64,000 nt of DNA, from contig CM075780.1 in NCBI GenBank assembly GCA_037974665.1, positions 2,700,501-2,764,500 on the forward strand, in the 5' to 3' direction. Numbering within the stretch: position 1 is the first letter of the stretch; each line of letters starts with the position of its first letter. Source of the stretch: Ehretia macrophylla. Lineage: Eukaryota; Streptophyta; Magnoliopsida; Boraginales; Ehretiaceae. Position numbers and translations under genes: made by a program. Below the pieces are notes generated by a model, which was given only the letters and a program-made list of their open reading frames with translations, was not told the origin of the DNA and searched no databases. This document shows positions 23,770 through 36,076 of the stretch, in pieces.

Positions 23770-23888
23770 GGGTGCGTTCATACCAGCACTAATGCACCGG
23801 ATCCCATCAGAACTCCGAAGTTAAGCGTGCTTGGGCGAGAGTAGTACTAGGATGGGTGACCCCCTGGGAAGTCCTCGTGTTGCACTCC
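23770..23888 (+). rRNA. 5S rRNA: 5S rRNA, copy 36
   Basis: A8T and C117T (helix I). First T-run TTCT. Confidence 0.95.
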
Positions 23889-24446
23889 CCTTCTCAATTT
23901 TTTTTGCTCCGGTGAGGGTTGCCAAGATACTTTACCCACCACATTTCTATTATCGAATCACATGGCACCTTGGGCAAGACGACTTCTCTTCACGTGGAGG
24001 CTAGGCCCGCAAACCGAGGGCGTAGGGCTTGTGACCAGGTCTCCGTCGCTCCAGTGCTCATAACTTTTGATCCGTAAGGAGTTACGAGGCGCACAGCAAA
24101 CCGTTGAAAAGCACTCTGAGAGCTCTACGACGGGGGCAGCTAGCTAGCTTGCTGTGCCTTTTTCGGAGCTCAAAATCGAACGTTTTCATCAGTTTCGGGC
24201 CACTTTTGTTCTTTTGCTCTGTTTTTCCGTCCCGGATCGTACGTCGTGAGATGTTAAAAGGACGACAACCTTACTCGCGGCACATTAGAGGACCCTACAA
24301 TTCGTCGATATCACGTCTTGCGGGGATGCTACGTTGTTGAAGCGGATGTGTTGTCGTTAAGCCCATTGGACCTTTTGAATGGGCCATATCTCTAGGCTGG
24401 GACTGTGAACCGTTTACCCATAAAGGAATTGTGCCCTCAACATGAC

Positions 24447-24565
24447 GGGTGCGATCATACCAGCACTAATGCACTGGATCCCATCAAAACTCCGAAGTTA
24501 AGCGTGCTTGGGCGAGAGTAGTACTAGGATGGGTGACCCCCTGGGAAGTCCTCGTGTTGCACCCC
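24447..24565 (+). rRNA. 5S rRNA: 5S rRNA, copy 37
   Basis: C29T (CpG) and G41A. Type-B flank with CGTTTACCC. Confidence 0.96.
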
Positions 24566-25123
24566 CCTTTTCAATTTTTTTTACTCCAGTTAGGGTTGGC
24601 AAGATACTTTACCCACCACATTTCTATTATCGAATCCAACGGCACCTTGGGCAAGACAACTTCTCTTCACGTGGAGGCTGGGCCCGCAAACCGAGGGCAT
24701 AGAGCTTGTCACCAGGTCTCCGTCGCTCCGGAGCCCATAACTTTTGATCCGTAAGGAGTTACGAGGCGCACAGCATACCGTTCGAAAGCTCTCTGAGAGC
24801 TATACGACGGGGGCAGCTAGCTAGCTCGTTGTGCCCTTTTCGAAGCTCAAAATCGAACGTTTTCATCAGTTTCGGGCCACTTTTGTTCTTTTGCTCTGTT
24901 TTTCCGTCCCGGATCGTACGTCGTGAGCTTTTAAAAGGACGACAACCTTACTCGCGGCACATTAGAGGACCCTACAATGCGTCGATATCACGTCTTGCGA
25001 GGATGCTGCGTTGTTGAAGCGGATGTGTTGTCGTTAAGCCCATTGGACCTTTTGAATGGGCCATATCTCTAGGCTGGGACTGTGAACCGTTTACACATAA
25101 AAGAATTGTGCCCTCAACATGAC

Positions 25124-25242
25124 GTGTGCGATCATACCAGTACTAATGCACCAGATCCCATCAGAACTCCGAAGTTAAGCGTGCTTGGGCGAGAGTAGTA
25201 CTAGGATGGGTGACCCCCTGGGAAGTCCTCGTGTTGCACCCC
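25124..25242 (+). rRNA. 5S rRNA: 5S rRNA, copy 38
   Basis: G2T (helix I, next to the start site), C18T and G30A. Type-B flank. Its spacer has lost 8 bp in the AGCTAGCTAGCT palindrome near 25494, giving a 669-bp unit. Confidence 0.95.
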
Positions 25243-25792
25243 CCTTTTCAATTTTTTTTGCTCCGGTTAGGGTTGCCAAGATACTTTACCCACCACATTT
25301 CTATTATCGAATCCCACGGCACCTTGGGCAAGACAACATCTCTTCACGTGGAGGCTGGGCCCGCAAACCGAGGGCGTAGAGCTTGTGACCAGGTCTCCGT
25401 CGCTCCGGTGCCCATAACTTTTGATCCGTAAGGAGTTACGAGGCGCACAGCAAACCGTTGGAAAGCTCTCTGAGAGCTCTACGACAGGGGCAGCGCTCTG
25501 TGCCCTTTTCGGAGCTCAAAATCGAACGTTTTCATCAGTTTCGGGCCACTTTTGTTCTTTTGCTCTGTTTTTCCGTCCCGGATCGTACGTCGTGAGCTGT
25601 TAAAAGGACGACAACCTTACTCACGGCACATTGGAGGACCCTACAATGCGTCGATATCACGTCTTGCGAGGATGCTGCGTTGTTGAAGCGGATGTGTTGT
25701 CGTTAAGCCCATTGGACCTTTTGAATGGGCCATATCTCTAGGCTGGGACTGTGAACCGTTTACACATAAAGGAATTGTGCCCTCAACATGAC

Positions 25793-25911
25793 GGGTGCGA
25801 TCATACCAGCACTAATGCACCGGATCCCATCAGAACTTCGAAGTTAAGCGTGCTTGGGCGAGAGTAGTACTAGGATGGTTGACCCCCTGGGAAGTCCTCG
25901 TGTTGCACCCC
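25793..25911 (+). rRNA. 5S rRNA: 5S rRNA, copy 39
   Basis: C46T and G87T (C-box). Type-B flank. Confidence 0.95.
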
Positions 25912-26469
25912 TCTTTTCAATTTTTTTTGCTCCGGTTAGGGTTGCCAAGATACTTTAGCCACCACATTTCTATTATTGAATCCCACGGCACCTTGGGCAA
26001 GACAACTTCTCTTCACGTGGAGGTTGGGCCCGCAAACTGAGGGCGTAGAGCTTGTGACCAGGTCTCCGTCGCTCCAGTGCCCATAACTTTTGATCCGTAA
26101 GGAGTTACGAGGGGCACAGCATACCGTTGGAAAGCTCTCTAAGGGCTCTACGACGGGGGCAGCTAGCTACCTCGCTTTGCCGTTTTCGGAGCTCAAAATC
26201 GAACGTTTTCATCAGTTTCTGGCCACTTTTCTTCTTTTGCTCTTTTTTTCCGTCCCGGATCGTACGTCGTGAGCTGTTAAAAGGACGACAACCTTACTCG
26301 CGGCACATTCGAGGACCCTACAATGCGTCGATATCACGTCTTGCAAGGATGCAGCGTTGTTGAAGCGGTTGGGTTGTCGTTAAGCCCATTGGGCCTTTTG
26401 AATGGGCCATATCTCTAGGCCGGGACTGTGAACCGTTAACACATAAAGGAATTGTGCCCTCAACATGAC

Positions 26470-26588
26470 GGGTGCGATCATACCAGCACTAATGCACCGG
26501 ATCCCATCAGAACTCCGAAGTTAAGCGTGCTTGGGCGAGAGTAGTACTAGGATGGGTGACCCCCTGGGAAGTCCTCGTGTTGCACCCC
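26470..26588 (+). rRNA. 5S rRNA: 5S rRNA, copy 40 (majority sequence)
   Basis: Matches the majority sequence at every position. First T-run TTCT. Confidence 0.98.
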
Positions 26589-27146
26589 CCTTCTCAATTT
26601 TTTTTGCTCCGGTTAGGATTGCCAAGATACTTTACCCACCACATTTCTATTATCGAATCACACGGCACCTTGGGCAAGACGACTTCTCTTCACGTGGAGG
26701 CTGGGCCCGCAAACCGAGGGCGTAGGGCTTGTGACCAGGTCTCCATCGCTCCGGTGCCCATAACTTTTGATCCGTAAGGAGTTACGAGGCGCACAGCATA
26801 CCGTTGGAAAGCTCTCTGAGAGCTCTACGACGCGGGCAGCTAGCTAGCTTGCTGTGCCCTTTTCGGAGCTCAAAATCGAACGTTTTCATCAGTTTCTGGC
26901 CACTTTTCTTCTTTTGCTCTGTTTTTCCGTCCCGGATCGTACGTCGTGAGCTGTTAAAAGGACGACAACCTTACTCGCGGCACATTAGAGGACCCTACAA
27001 TGCGTCGATATCACGTCTTGCGAGGATGCTGCGTTGTTGAAGCGGTTGGGTTGTCGTTAAGCCCATTGGGCCTTTTGAATGGGCCATATCTCTAGGCTGG
27101 GACTGTGAACCGTTAACACATAAAGGAATTGTGCCCTCAACATGAC

Positions 27147-27265
27147 GGGTGCGATCATACCAGCACTAATGCACCGGATCCCATCAGAACTCCGAAGTTA
27201 AGCATGCTTGGGCGAGAGTAGTACTAGGATGGATGACCCCCTGGGAAATCCTCGTGTTGCACCCC
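27147..27265 (+). rRNA. 5S rRNA: 5S rRNA, copy 41
   Basis: G58A (CpG, inside the A-box), G87A (C-box) and G102A. Both internal promoter boxes are altered, so reduced activity is plausible. First T-run TTCT. Confidence 0.94.
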
Positions 27266-27823
27266 CCTTCTCAATTTTTTTTGCTCCGGTTAGGGTTGCC
27301 AAGATACTTTACCCACCACATTTCTATTATCGAATCACACGGCACCGTGGGCAAGATGACTTCTCTTCACGTGGAGGCTGGGCCCGCAAACCGAGGCCGT
27401 AGGGCTTGTGACCAGGTCTCCGTCGCTCCGGTGCCCATAACTTTTGATCCGTAAGGAGTTACGAGGCGCACAGCATACCGTTGGAAAGCTCTCTGAGAGC
27501 TCTACGATGGGGGCAGCCAGCTAGCTCGCTATGCCCTTTTCGGAGCTCAAAATCGAACGTTTTCATCAGTTTTGGGCCACTTTTGTTCTTTTGCTCTGTT
27601 TTTCTGTCCCGGATCGTACGTCGTGAGCTGTTAAAAGGACGACAACCTTACTCGTGGCACATTAGAGGACCCTACAATGCGTCGATATCACGTCTTGCGA
27701 GGATGCTGCGTTGTTGAAGCGGATGGGTTGTCGTTAAGCCCATTGGGCCTTTTGAATGGGCCATATCTCTAGGCTGGGACTGTGAACCGTTAACACATAA
27801 AGGAATTGTGCCCTCAACATGAC

Positions 27824-27942
27824 GGGTGCGATCATACCAGCACTAATGCACCGGATCCCATCAGAACTCCGAAGTTAAGCGTGCTTGGGTGAGAGTAGTA
27901 CTAGGATGGGGGACCCCCTGGGAAGTCCTCGTGTTGCACCCC
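27824..27942 (+). rRNA. 5S rRNA: 5S rRNA, copy 42
   Basis: C67T (CpG) and T88G (C-box). Confidence 0.95.
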
Positions 27943-28500
27943 ACTTTTCAATTTTTTTTGCTCCGGTTAGGGTTGCCAAGATACTTTACCCACCACATTT
28001 CTATTATCGAATCCCACGGCACCTTAGGCAAGACAACTTCTCTTCACGTGGAGGCTGGGCCCGCAAACCGAGGGCATAGAGCTTGTGACTAGGTCTCCGT
28101 AGCTCCGGTGCCCATAAATTTTGATCCGTAAGGACTTACAAGGCGCATCGCATACCGTTGGAAAGCTCTCTGAGAGCTCTACGACGGGGGCAGCTAGCTA
28201 GCTCGCTGTCCCCTTTTCAGAGCTCAAAATCGAACGTTTTCAACAGTTTCGGGCTACTTTTCTTCTATTGCTCGGTTTTTCCGTCCCGGATCGTACGTCG
28301 TGAGCTGTTAAAATGACTACAACCTTACTCGCGGCACATTAGAGGACCCTACGATGCGTCGATATCATGTCTTGCGAGGATGCTGCGTTGTTGAAGCGGA
28401 TGGGTTGTCATTAAGCCCATTGGGCCTTTTGAATGGGCCATATCTCTAGGCTGGGACTGTGAACCGTTAACACATAAAGGAATTGTGCCCTCAACATGAC

Positions 28501-28619
28501 GGGTGCGATCATACCAGCACTAATGCACCGGATCCCATCAGAACTCCGAAGTTAAGCGTGCTTGGGCGAGAGTAGTACTAGGATGGGCGACCCCTTGGGA
28601 AGTCCTCGTGTTGCACCCA
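28501..28619 (+). rRNA. 5S rRNA: 5S rRNA, copy 43
   Basis: T88C (C-box), C95T and C119A. Confidence 0.95.
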
Positions 28620-29177
28620 CCTTTTCAATTTTTTTTGCTCCGGTTAGGGTTGCCAAGATACTTTACCCACCACATTTCTATTATCGAATCCCACAGCACC
28701 TAGGGCAAGACAACTTCTCTTCACGTGGAGGCTGGGCCCGCAAACCGAGGGCGTAGGGCTTGTGACCAGGTCTCCGTCGCTCCGGTGCCCATAACTTTTG
28801 ATCCGTAAGGAGTTACGAGGCGCAGATCATACCGTTGGAAAGCTATCTGAGAGATCTACGACGGGGGCAGCTAGCTAGCTCGTTGTGCCCTTTTTGGAGC
28901 TCAAAATCGAATGTTTTCATCAGTTTCGGGCCACTTTTGTTCTTTTGCTCTGTTTTTCCGTCCCGGATCGTACGTCGTGAGTTGTTAAAAGGACGACAAC
29001 CTTACTCGCGGCACATTAGAGGACCCTACAATGCGTTGATATCACGTCTTGCGAGGATGCTGCGTTGTTGAAGCGGATGTGTTGTCGTTAAGCCCATTGG
29101 ACCTTTTGAATGGGCCATATCTCTAGGCTGGGACTGTGAACCGTTTACACATAAAGGAATTGTGCCCTCAACATGAC

Positions 29178-29296
29178 GGGTGCGATCATACCAGAACTAA
29201 TGCACCGGATCCCATCAGAACTCCGAAGTTAAGCGTGCTTGGGCGAGAGTAGTACTAGGGTGGGTGACACTTTGGGAAGTCCTCGTGTTGCACCCC
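29178..29296 (+). rRNA. 5S rRNA: 5S rRNA, copy 44
   Basis: C18A, A83G (C-box), C92A, C94T and C95T. Type-B flank. Confidence 0.94.
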
Positions 29297-29854
29297 CCTT
29301 TTCAATTTTTTTTGCTCCGGTTAGGGTTGCCAAGATACTTTACCCACCACATTTCTATTATCGAATCCCACGGCACCTTGGGCAAGACAACTTCTCTTCA
29401 CGTGGAGGTTGGGCCCGCAAACCGAGGGCGTAGAGCTTGTGACCTGGTCTTTGTCGCTCCGGTGCCCATAACTTTTGATCCGTAAGGAGTTACGAGGCGC
29501 ACAGCATACCGTTGGAAAGCTCTCTGCGAGCTCTATGACGGGGGCAGCTAGCTAGCTCGCTATGCCCTATTCGGAGCTCAAAATTGAACATTTTCATCAG
29601 TTTTGGGCCACTTTTCTTCTTTTGCTCTGTTTTTTCGTCCCGGATCGTACGTCGTGAGCTATTAAAAGGACGACAACCTTACTCGCGGCACATTAGAGGA
29701 CCCTACAATGCGTCGATATCACGTCTTGCGAGGATGCTGCGTTGTTGAAGCGGATGGGTTGTCGTTAAGCCCATTGGGCCTTTTGAATGGGCCATATCTC
29801 TAGGCTAGGACTGTGAACCGTTAACACATAAAGGAATTGTGCCCTCAACATGAC

Positions 29855-29973
29855 GGGTGCGATCATAACAGCACTAATGCACCGGATCCCATCAGAACTC
29901 CAAAGTTAAGCGTGCTTGGGTGAGAGTAGTACTAGGATGGGTGACCCCCTGGGAAGTCCTCGTGTTGCACCCC
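29855..29973 (+). rRNA. 5S rRNA: 5S rRNA, copy 45
   Basis: C14A, G48A (CpG) and C67T (CpG). Confidence 0.95.
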
Positions 29974-30531
29974 ACTTTTCAATTTTTTTTGCTCCGGCTA
30001 GGGTTGCCAAGATACTTTACCCACCACATTTCTATTATCGAATACCACGGCACCTTGGGCAAGACAACTTCTCTTCACGTGGAGGCTGGGCCCGCAAACC
30101 GAGGGCGTAGGGCTTGTGACCAGGTCTCCGTCGCTCCGGTGCCCATAACTTTTGATCCGTAAGGAGTTACGCGGCGCACAGCATACCATTGGAAAGCTCT
30201 CCGAGAGCTCTACGACGGGGGCAGGTAGCTAGCTCGCCGTACCCTTTTTGGAGCTCAAAATCGAATGTTTTCATCAGTTTCGGGCAACTTTTCTTCTTTT
30301 ACTCTGTTTTTCCGTCCCAGATCGTACGTCGTGAGCTGTTAAAAGGACGACAACCTTACTCGTGGCACATTAGAGGACCCTACAATGCGTCGATATCACG
30401 TCTTGCGAGGATGCTGCGTTGTTGAAGCGGATGGGTTGTCGTTAAGCCCATTGGGCCTTTTGAATGGGCCATATCTCTAGGCTGGGACTGTGAACCGTTA
30501 ACACATAAAGGAATTGTGCCCTCAACATGAC

Positions 30532-30650
30532 GGGTGCGATCATACCATCACTAATGCACCGGATCCCATCAGAACTCCGAAGTTAAGTGTGCTTGGGCGA
30601 GAGTAGTACTAGGATGGATGACCCCCTGGGAAGTCCTCGTGTTGTACCCC
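30532..30650 (+). rRNA. 5S rRNA: 5S rRNA, copy 46
   Basis: G17T, C57T (CpG, A-box), G87A (C-box) and C114T. First T-run TTCT. Confidence 0.94.
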
Positions 30651-31208
30651 CCTTCTCAATTTTTTTTGCTCCTCTTAGGGTTGCCAAGATACTTTACACA
30701 CCACATTTCTATTATGGAATCACACGGCACCTTGGGCAAGACAACTTCTCTTCACGTGGAGGCTGGGCCCGCAAACCGAGGGCGTCGGGCTTGTGACCAG
30801 GTCTCCGTCGCTCCAGTGCCCATAACTTTTGATCCGTAAAGAGTTACGAGGCGCACAACATACCGTTGGAAAGCTCTCTGAGAGCTCTACGACGGGGGCA
30901 GCTAGCTAGCTCGCCATGCCCTTTTCGGAGCTCAAAATCGAACGTTTTCATCAGTTTCGGGACACTTTTCTTCTTTTGCTCTATTTTTCTGTCCCGGATC
31001 GTACGTCGTGAGCTGTTAAAAGGACGACAACCTTACTCGCGGCACATTAGAGGACCCTACAATGCGTCGATATCACGTCTTGCGAGGATGCTGCGTTGTT
31101 GTAGCGGATGGGTTGTCGTTAAGCCCATTGGGCCTTTTGAATGGGCCATATCTCTAGGTTGGGACTGTGAACCGTTAACACATAAAGGAATTGTGCCCTC
31201 AACATGAC

Positions 31209-31327
31209 GGGTGCGATCATACCAGCACTAATGCACCGGATCCCATCAGAACTCCGAAGTTAAGCGTGCTTGGGTGAGAGTAGTACTAGGATGGGGGACC
31301 CCCTGGGAAGTCCTCGTGTTGCACCCC
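31209..31327 (+). rRNA. 5S rRNA: 5S rRNA, copy 47
   Basis: C67T and T88G, as copy 42. Confidence 0.95.
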
Positions 31328-31885
31328 ACTTTTCAATTTTTTTTGCTCCGGTTAGGGTTGCCAAGATACTTTACCCACCACATTTCTATTATCGAATCCC
31401 ACGGCACCTTAGGCAAGACAACTTCTCTTCACGTGGAGGCTGGGCCCGCAAACCGAGGGCATAAAGCTTGTGACTAGGTCTCCGTCGCTCCGGTGCCCAT
31501 AAATTTTGATCCGTAAGGACTTACAAGGCGCACCGCATACCGTTGGAAAGCTCTCTGAGAGCTCTACGACGGGGGCAGCTAGCTAGCTCGCTGTGCCCTT
31601 TTCAGAGCTCAAAATCGAACGTTTTCAACAGTTTCGGGCTACTTTTCTTCTTTTGCTCTGTTTTTCCGTCCCGGATCGTACGTCGTGAGCTGTTAAAATG
31701 ACTACAACCTTACTCGCGGCACATTAGAGGACCCTTCAATGCGTCGATATCACGTCTTGCGAGGATGCTGCGTTGTTGAAGCGGATGGGTTGTCATTAAG
31801 CCCATTGGGCCTTTTGAATGGGCCATATCTCTAGGCTGGGACTGTGAACCGTTAACACATAAAGGAATTGTGCCCTCAACATGAC

Positions 31886-32004
31886 GGGTGTGATCGTACC
31901 AGCACTAATGCACCGGATCCCATCAGAACTCCGAAGTTAAGCGTGCTTGGGCGAGAGTAGTACTGGGATGGGCGACCCCTTGGGAAGTCCTCGTGTTGCA
32001 CCCA
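31886..32004 (+). rRNA. 5S rRNA: 5S rRNA, copy 48
   Basis: C6T (CpG), A11G, A80G, T88C (C-box), C95T and C119A; partner of copy 43 with three extra changes. Confidence 0.94.
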
Positions 32005-32562
32005 CCTTTTCAATTTTTTTTGCTCCGGTTAGGGTTGCCAAGATACTTTACCCACCACATTTCTATTATCGAATCCCACAGCACCTAGGGCATGACAACT
32101 TCTCTTCACGTGGAGGCTGGGCCCGCAAACCGAGGGCGTAGGGCTTGTGACCAGGTCTCCGTCGCTCCGGTGCCCATAACTTTTGATCCGTAAGGAGTTA
32201 CGAGGCGCAGATCATACCGTTGGAAAGCTATCTGAGAGATCTACGACGGGGGCAGCTAGCTAGCTCGTTGTGCCCTTTTTGGAGCTCAAAATCGAACGTT
32301 TTCATCAGTTTCGGGCCACTTTTGTTCTTTTGCTCTGTTTTTCCGTCCCGGATCGTACGTCGTGAGTTGTTAAAAGGACGACAACCTTACTCGCAGCACA
32401 TTAGAGGACCCTACCATGCGTCGATATCACGTCTTGCGAGGATGCTGCGTTGTTGAAGCGGATGTGTTGTCGTTAAGCCCATTGGACCTTTTGAATGGGC
32501 CATATCTCTAGGCTGGGACTGTGAACCGTTTACACATAAAGGAATTGTGCCCTCAACATGAC

Positions 32563-32681
32563 GGGTGCGATCATACGAGCACTAATGCACCGGATCCCAT
32601 CAGAACTCCGAAGTTAAGCGTGCTTGGGCGAGAGTAGTACTAGGGTGGGTGACACTTTGGGAAGTCCTCGTGTTGCACCCC
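32563..32681 (+). rRNA. 5S rRNA: 5S rRNA, copy 49
   Basis: C15G, A83G, C92A, C94T and C95T; partner of copy 44. Last copy with the complete type-B flank. Confidence 0.94.
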
Positions 32682-33239
32682 CCTTTTCAATTTTTTTTGC
32701 TCCGGTTAGGGTTGCCAAGATACTTTACCCACCACATTTCTATTATCGAATCCCACGGCACCTTGGGCAAGACAACTTCTCTTCACGTGGAGGTTGGGAC
32801 CGCAAACCGAGGGCGTAGAGCTTGTGACCTGGTCTTTGTCGCTCCGGTGCCCATAACTTTTGATCCGTAAGGAGTTACGAGGCGCACAGCATACCGTTGG
32901 AAAGCTCTCGGCGAGCTCTACGACGGGGGCAGCTAGCTAGCTTGCTATGCCCTTTTCGGAGCTCAAAATTGAACGTTTTCATCAGTTTTGGGCCACTTTT
33001 CTTCTTTTGCTCTGTTTTTTCGTCCCGGATCGTACGTCGTGAGCTATTAAAAGGACGACAACCTTACTCGCGGCACATTAGAGGACCCTACAATGCGTCG
33101 ATATCACGTCTTGCGAGGATGCTGCGTTGTTGAAGCGGATGGGTTGTCGTTAAGCCCATTGGGCCTTTTGAATGGGCCATATCTCTAGGCTGGGACTGTG
33201 AACCGTTAACACATAAAGGAATTGTGCCCTCAACATGAC

Positions 33240-33358
33240 GGGTGCGATCATACCAGCACTAATGCACCGGATCCCATCAGAACTCCGAAGTTAAGCGTGC
33301 TTGGACGAGAGTAGTACTAGGATGGGTGACCACCTGGGAAGTCCTCGTGTTGCACCCC
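33240..33358 (+). rRNA. 5S rRNA: 5S rRNA, copy 50 (double terminator)
   Basis: G66A and C93A. Full-length 119 nt, unlike the other double-terminator copies. T4 at 33360-33363, GCACCCCC, then T5 at 33372-33376. Unit is 689 bp, the longest seen. Confidence 0.95.
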
Positions 33359-33928
33359 CTTTTGCACCCCCTTTTTCAATTTTTTTTGCTCCGGTTAGGG
33401 TTGCCAAGATACTTTACCCACCACATTTCTATTATCGAATCCCACGGCACCTTGGGCAAGACAACTTCTCTTCACGTGGAGGCTGGGCCCGCAAACCGAG
33501 GGCGTAGGGCTTGTGACCAGGTCTCCGTCGCTCCGGTGCCCATAACTTTCGATCCATAAGGAGTTACGCGGCGCACAGCGTACCGTTGGAAAGCTCTCCG
33601 AGAGCTCTACAACGGGGGCAGCTAGCTAGCTCGCCGTGTCATTCTCGGAGCTCAAAATCGAACGTTTTCATAAGTTTCGGGCCACTTTTCTTCTTTTGCC
33701 CTGTTTTTCCGTCCCGGATCGTACGTCGTGAGCTGTTAAAAGGACGACAACCTTATTCGCGGCACATTAGAGGACCCTACAATGCGTCGATATCACGTCT
33801 TGCGAGGATGCTGCATAGTTGAAGCGGATGGGTTGTCGTTAAGCCTATTGGGCCTTTTGAATGGGCCATATCTCTAGGCTAGGACTGTGAACCGTTAACA
33901 CATAAAGGAATTGTGCCCTCAACATGAC

Positions 33929-34047
33929 GGGTGCGATCATACCAGCACTAATGCACCGGATCCCATCAGAACTCCGAAGTTAAGCGTGCTTGGGCGAGAG
34001 TAGTACTAGGATGGGTGACCCCTTGGGAAGTTCTCGTGTTGCACCCC
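33929..34047 (+). rRNA. 5S rRNA: 5S rRNA, copy 51
   Basis: C95T and C104T. Spacer shares TTTGCCCCGG and ATAATACCG with unit 58, at an offset of 4736 bp. Confidence 0.96.
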
Positions 34048-34604
34048 CCTTTTCAATTTTTTTTGCCCCGGTTAGGGTTGCCAAGATACTTTACCGACCA
34101 CATTTCTATTATCGAATCCCACGGCACCTTGGGCAAGAAAACTTCTCTTCACGTGGAGGCTGGGCCCGCAAACCGAGGGCGTAGGGCTTGTGACCAGGTC
34201 TCCGTCGCTCCGGTGCCCATAACTTTTGATCCGTAAGGAGTTACGAGGCGCACATAATACCGTTGGAAAGCTTTCCTAGAGCTCTACGACGGGGCAGCTA
34301 GCTAGCCCGTTGTGCCCTTTTCGGAGCTCAAAATCGAACGTTTTCATCAGTTTCGGGCCACTTTTCTTCTTTTGCTCTGTTTTTCCGTCCCGGATCGTAC
34401 GTCGTGAGATGTTAAAAGGACGACAACCATACTCGCGGCACATTAGAGGACCCTACAATGCGTCGATATCACGTCTTGCGAGGATGCTGCGTTGTTGAAG
34501 CGGATGGGTTGTCGTTAAGCCCATTGGGCCTTTTGAATGGGCCATATCTCTATGCTGGGACTGTGAACCGTTAACACATAAAGGAATTGTGCCCTCAACA
34601 TGAC

Positions 34605-34723
34605 GGGTGCGATCATACCAGCACTAATGCACCGGATCCCATCAGAACTCCGAAGTTAAGCATGCTTGGGCGAGAGTAGTACTAGGATGGGTGACCCCCT
34701 GGGAAGTCCTCGTGTTGCACCCC
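34605..34723 (+). rRNA. 5S rRNA: 5S rRNA, copy 52
   Basis: G58A (CpG, A-box). Confidence 0.96.
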
Positions 34724-35280
34724 ACTTTTCAATTTTTTTTGCTCCGGTTAGGGTTGCCAAGATACTTTACCCACCACATTTCTATTATCGAATCCCACGG
34801 CACCTTGGGCAAGACAACTTCTCTTCACGTGGAGGCTGGGCCCGCAAACCGAGGGCGTAGGGCTTGGGACCAGGTCTCCGTCGCTCCGGTGCCCATAACT
34901 TTTGATCCGTAAGGAGTTACGATGCGCACATCATACCGTTGGAAAGCTCTCCGAGAGCTCTACGACGGGGCAGCTAGCTAGCTCGCAGTGCCCTTTTCGG
35001 AGCTCTAAATCGAACGTTTTCATAAGTTTCGGGCTACTTTTCTTCTTTTGCTCTGTTTTTCCGTCCCGGATCGTACGTCGTGAGCTGTTAAAAGGACGAC
35101 AACCTTACTCGCGGGACATTAGAGGACTCTACAATGCGTCGATATCACGTCTTGCGAGGATGCTGCGTTGTTGAAGCGAATGGGTTGTCGTTAAGCCCAT
35201 TGGGCCTTTTGAATGGGCCATATCTCTAGGCTGGGACTGTGAACCGTTAACACATAAAGGAATTGTGCCCTCAACATGAC

Positions 35281-35399
35281 GGGTGCGATCATAACAGCAC
35301 TAATGCACCGGATCCCATCAGAACTCCGAAGTTAAGCGTGCTTGGGCGAGAGTAGTACTAGGATGGGTGACCCCTTGGGAAGTTCTCGTGTTGCACCCC
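35281..35399 (+). rRNA. 5S rRNA: 5S rRNA, copy 53
   Basis: C14A, C95T and C104T. Confidence 0.96.
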
Positions 35400-35957
35400 C
35401 CTTTTCAATTTTTTTTGCTCCGGTTAGGGTTGCCAAGATACTTTACCCACCACATTTCTATTATCGAATCCCACGGCACCTTGGGCAAGACAACTTCTCT
35501 TCACGTGGAGGCTGGGCCCGCAAACCGAGGGCGTAGGGCTTGTGACCAGGTCTCCGTCGCCCCGGTCCCCATAACTTTTGATCCTTAATGAGTTACGAGG
35601 CGCACAGCGTACCGTTGGAAAGCACTCTGAGAGCTCTACGACGGGGGCAGCCAGCTAGCTTGCTGTACCCTTTTCGGAGATCAAAATCGAACGTTCTCAT
35701 CAGTTTCGGGCCACTTTTCTTCTTTTGCTCTGTTTTTCCGTCCCGGATCGTACGTCGTGAGCTTTTAAAAGGACGACAACCTTACTCGTGGCACATTAGA
35801 GGACCCTACAATGCGTCGATATCACAAATTGCGAGGATGCTGCGTTGTTGAAGCGGATGTGTTGTCGTTAAGCCCATTGGGCCTTTTGAATGGGGCATAT
35901 CTCTAGGCTGGGACAGTGAACCGTTAACACATAAAGGAATTGTGCCCTCAACATGAC

Positions 35958-36076
35958 GGGTGCGATCATACCAGCACTAATGCACCGGATCCAATCAGAA
36001 CTCCGAAGTTAAGCGTGCTTGGGCGAGAGTAGTACTAGGATGGGTGACCCCCTGGGAAGTCCTCGTGTTGCACCCC
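35958..36076 (+). rRNA. 5S rRNA: 5S rRNA, copy 54
   Basis: C36A. The upstream flank is mixed: GATGTG of type B with TTGGGCC and CGTTAACAC of type A. Confidence 0.96.

Larger units (their letters stand above)
27147..29850 (+). repeat. Higher-order block shared with 30532-33235 (offset 3385 bp)
   Basis: Units 41-44 match units 46-49, five units downstream. Shared variants are G87A in 41/46, C67T plus T88G with CCTTAGGCAAG in 42/47, T88C with CACCTAGGGCA in 43/48, and A83G/C92A/C94T/C95T in 44/49. The partners differ at scattered single bases. Confidence 0.8.
30532..33235 (+). repeat. Higher-order block, second copy (units 46-49)
   Basis: This is the partner of 27147-29850. The same four unit types occur in the same order. 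Confidence 0.8.
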
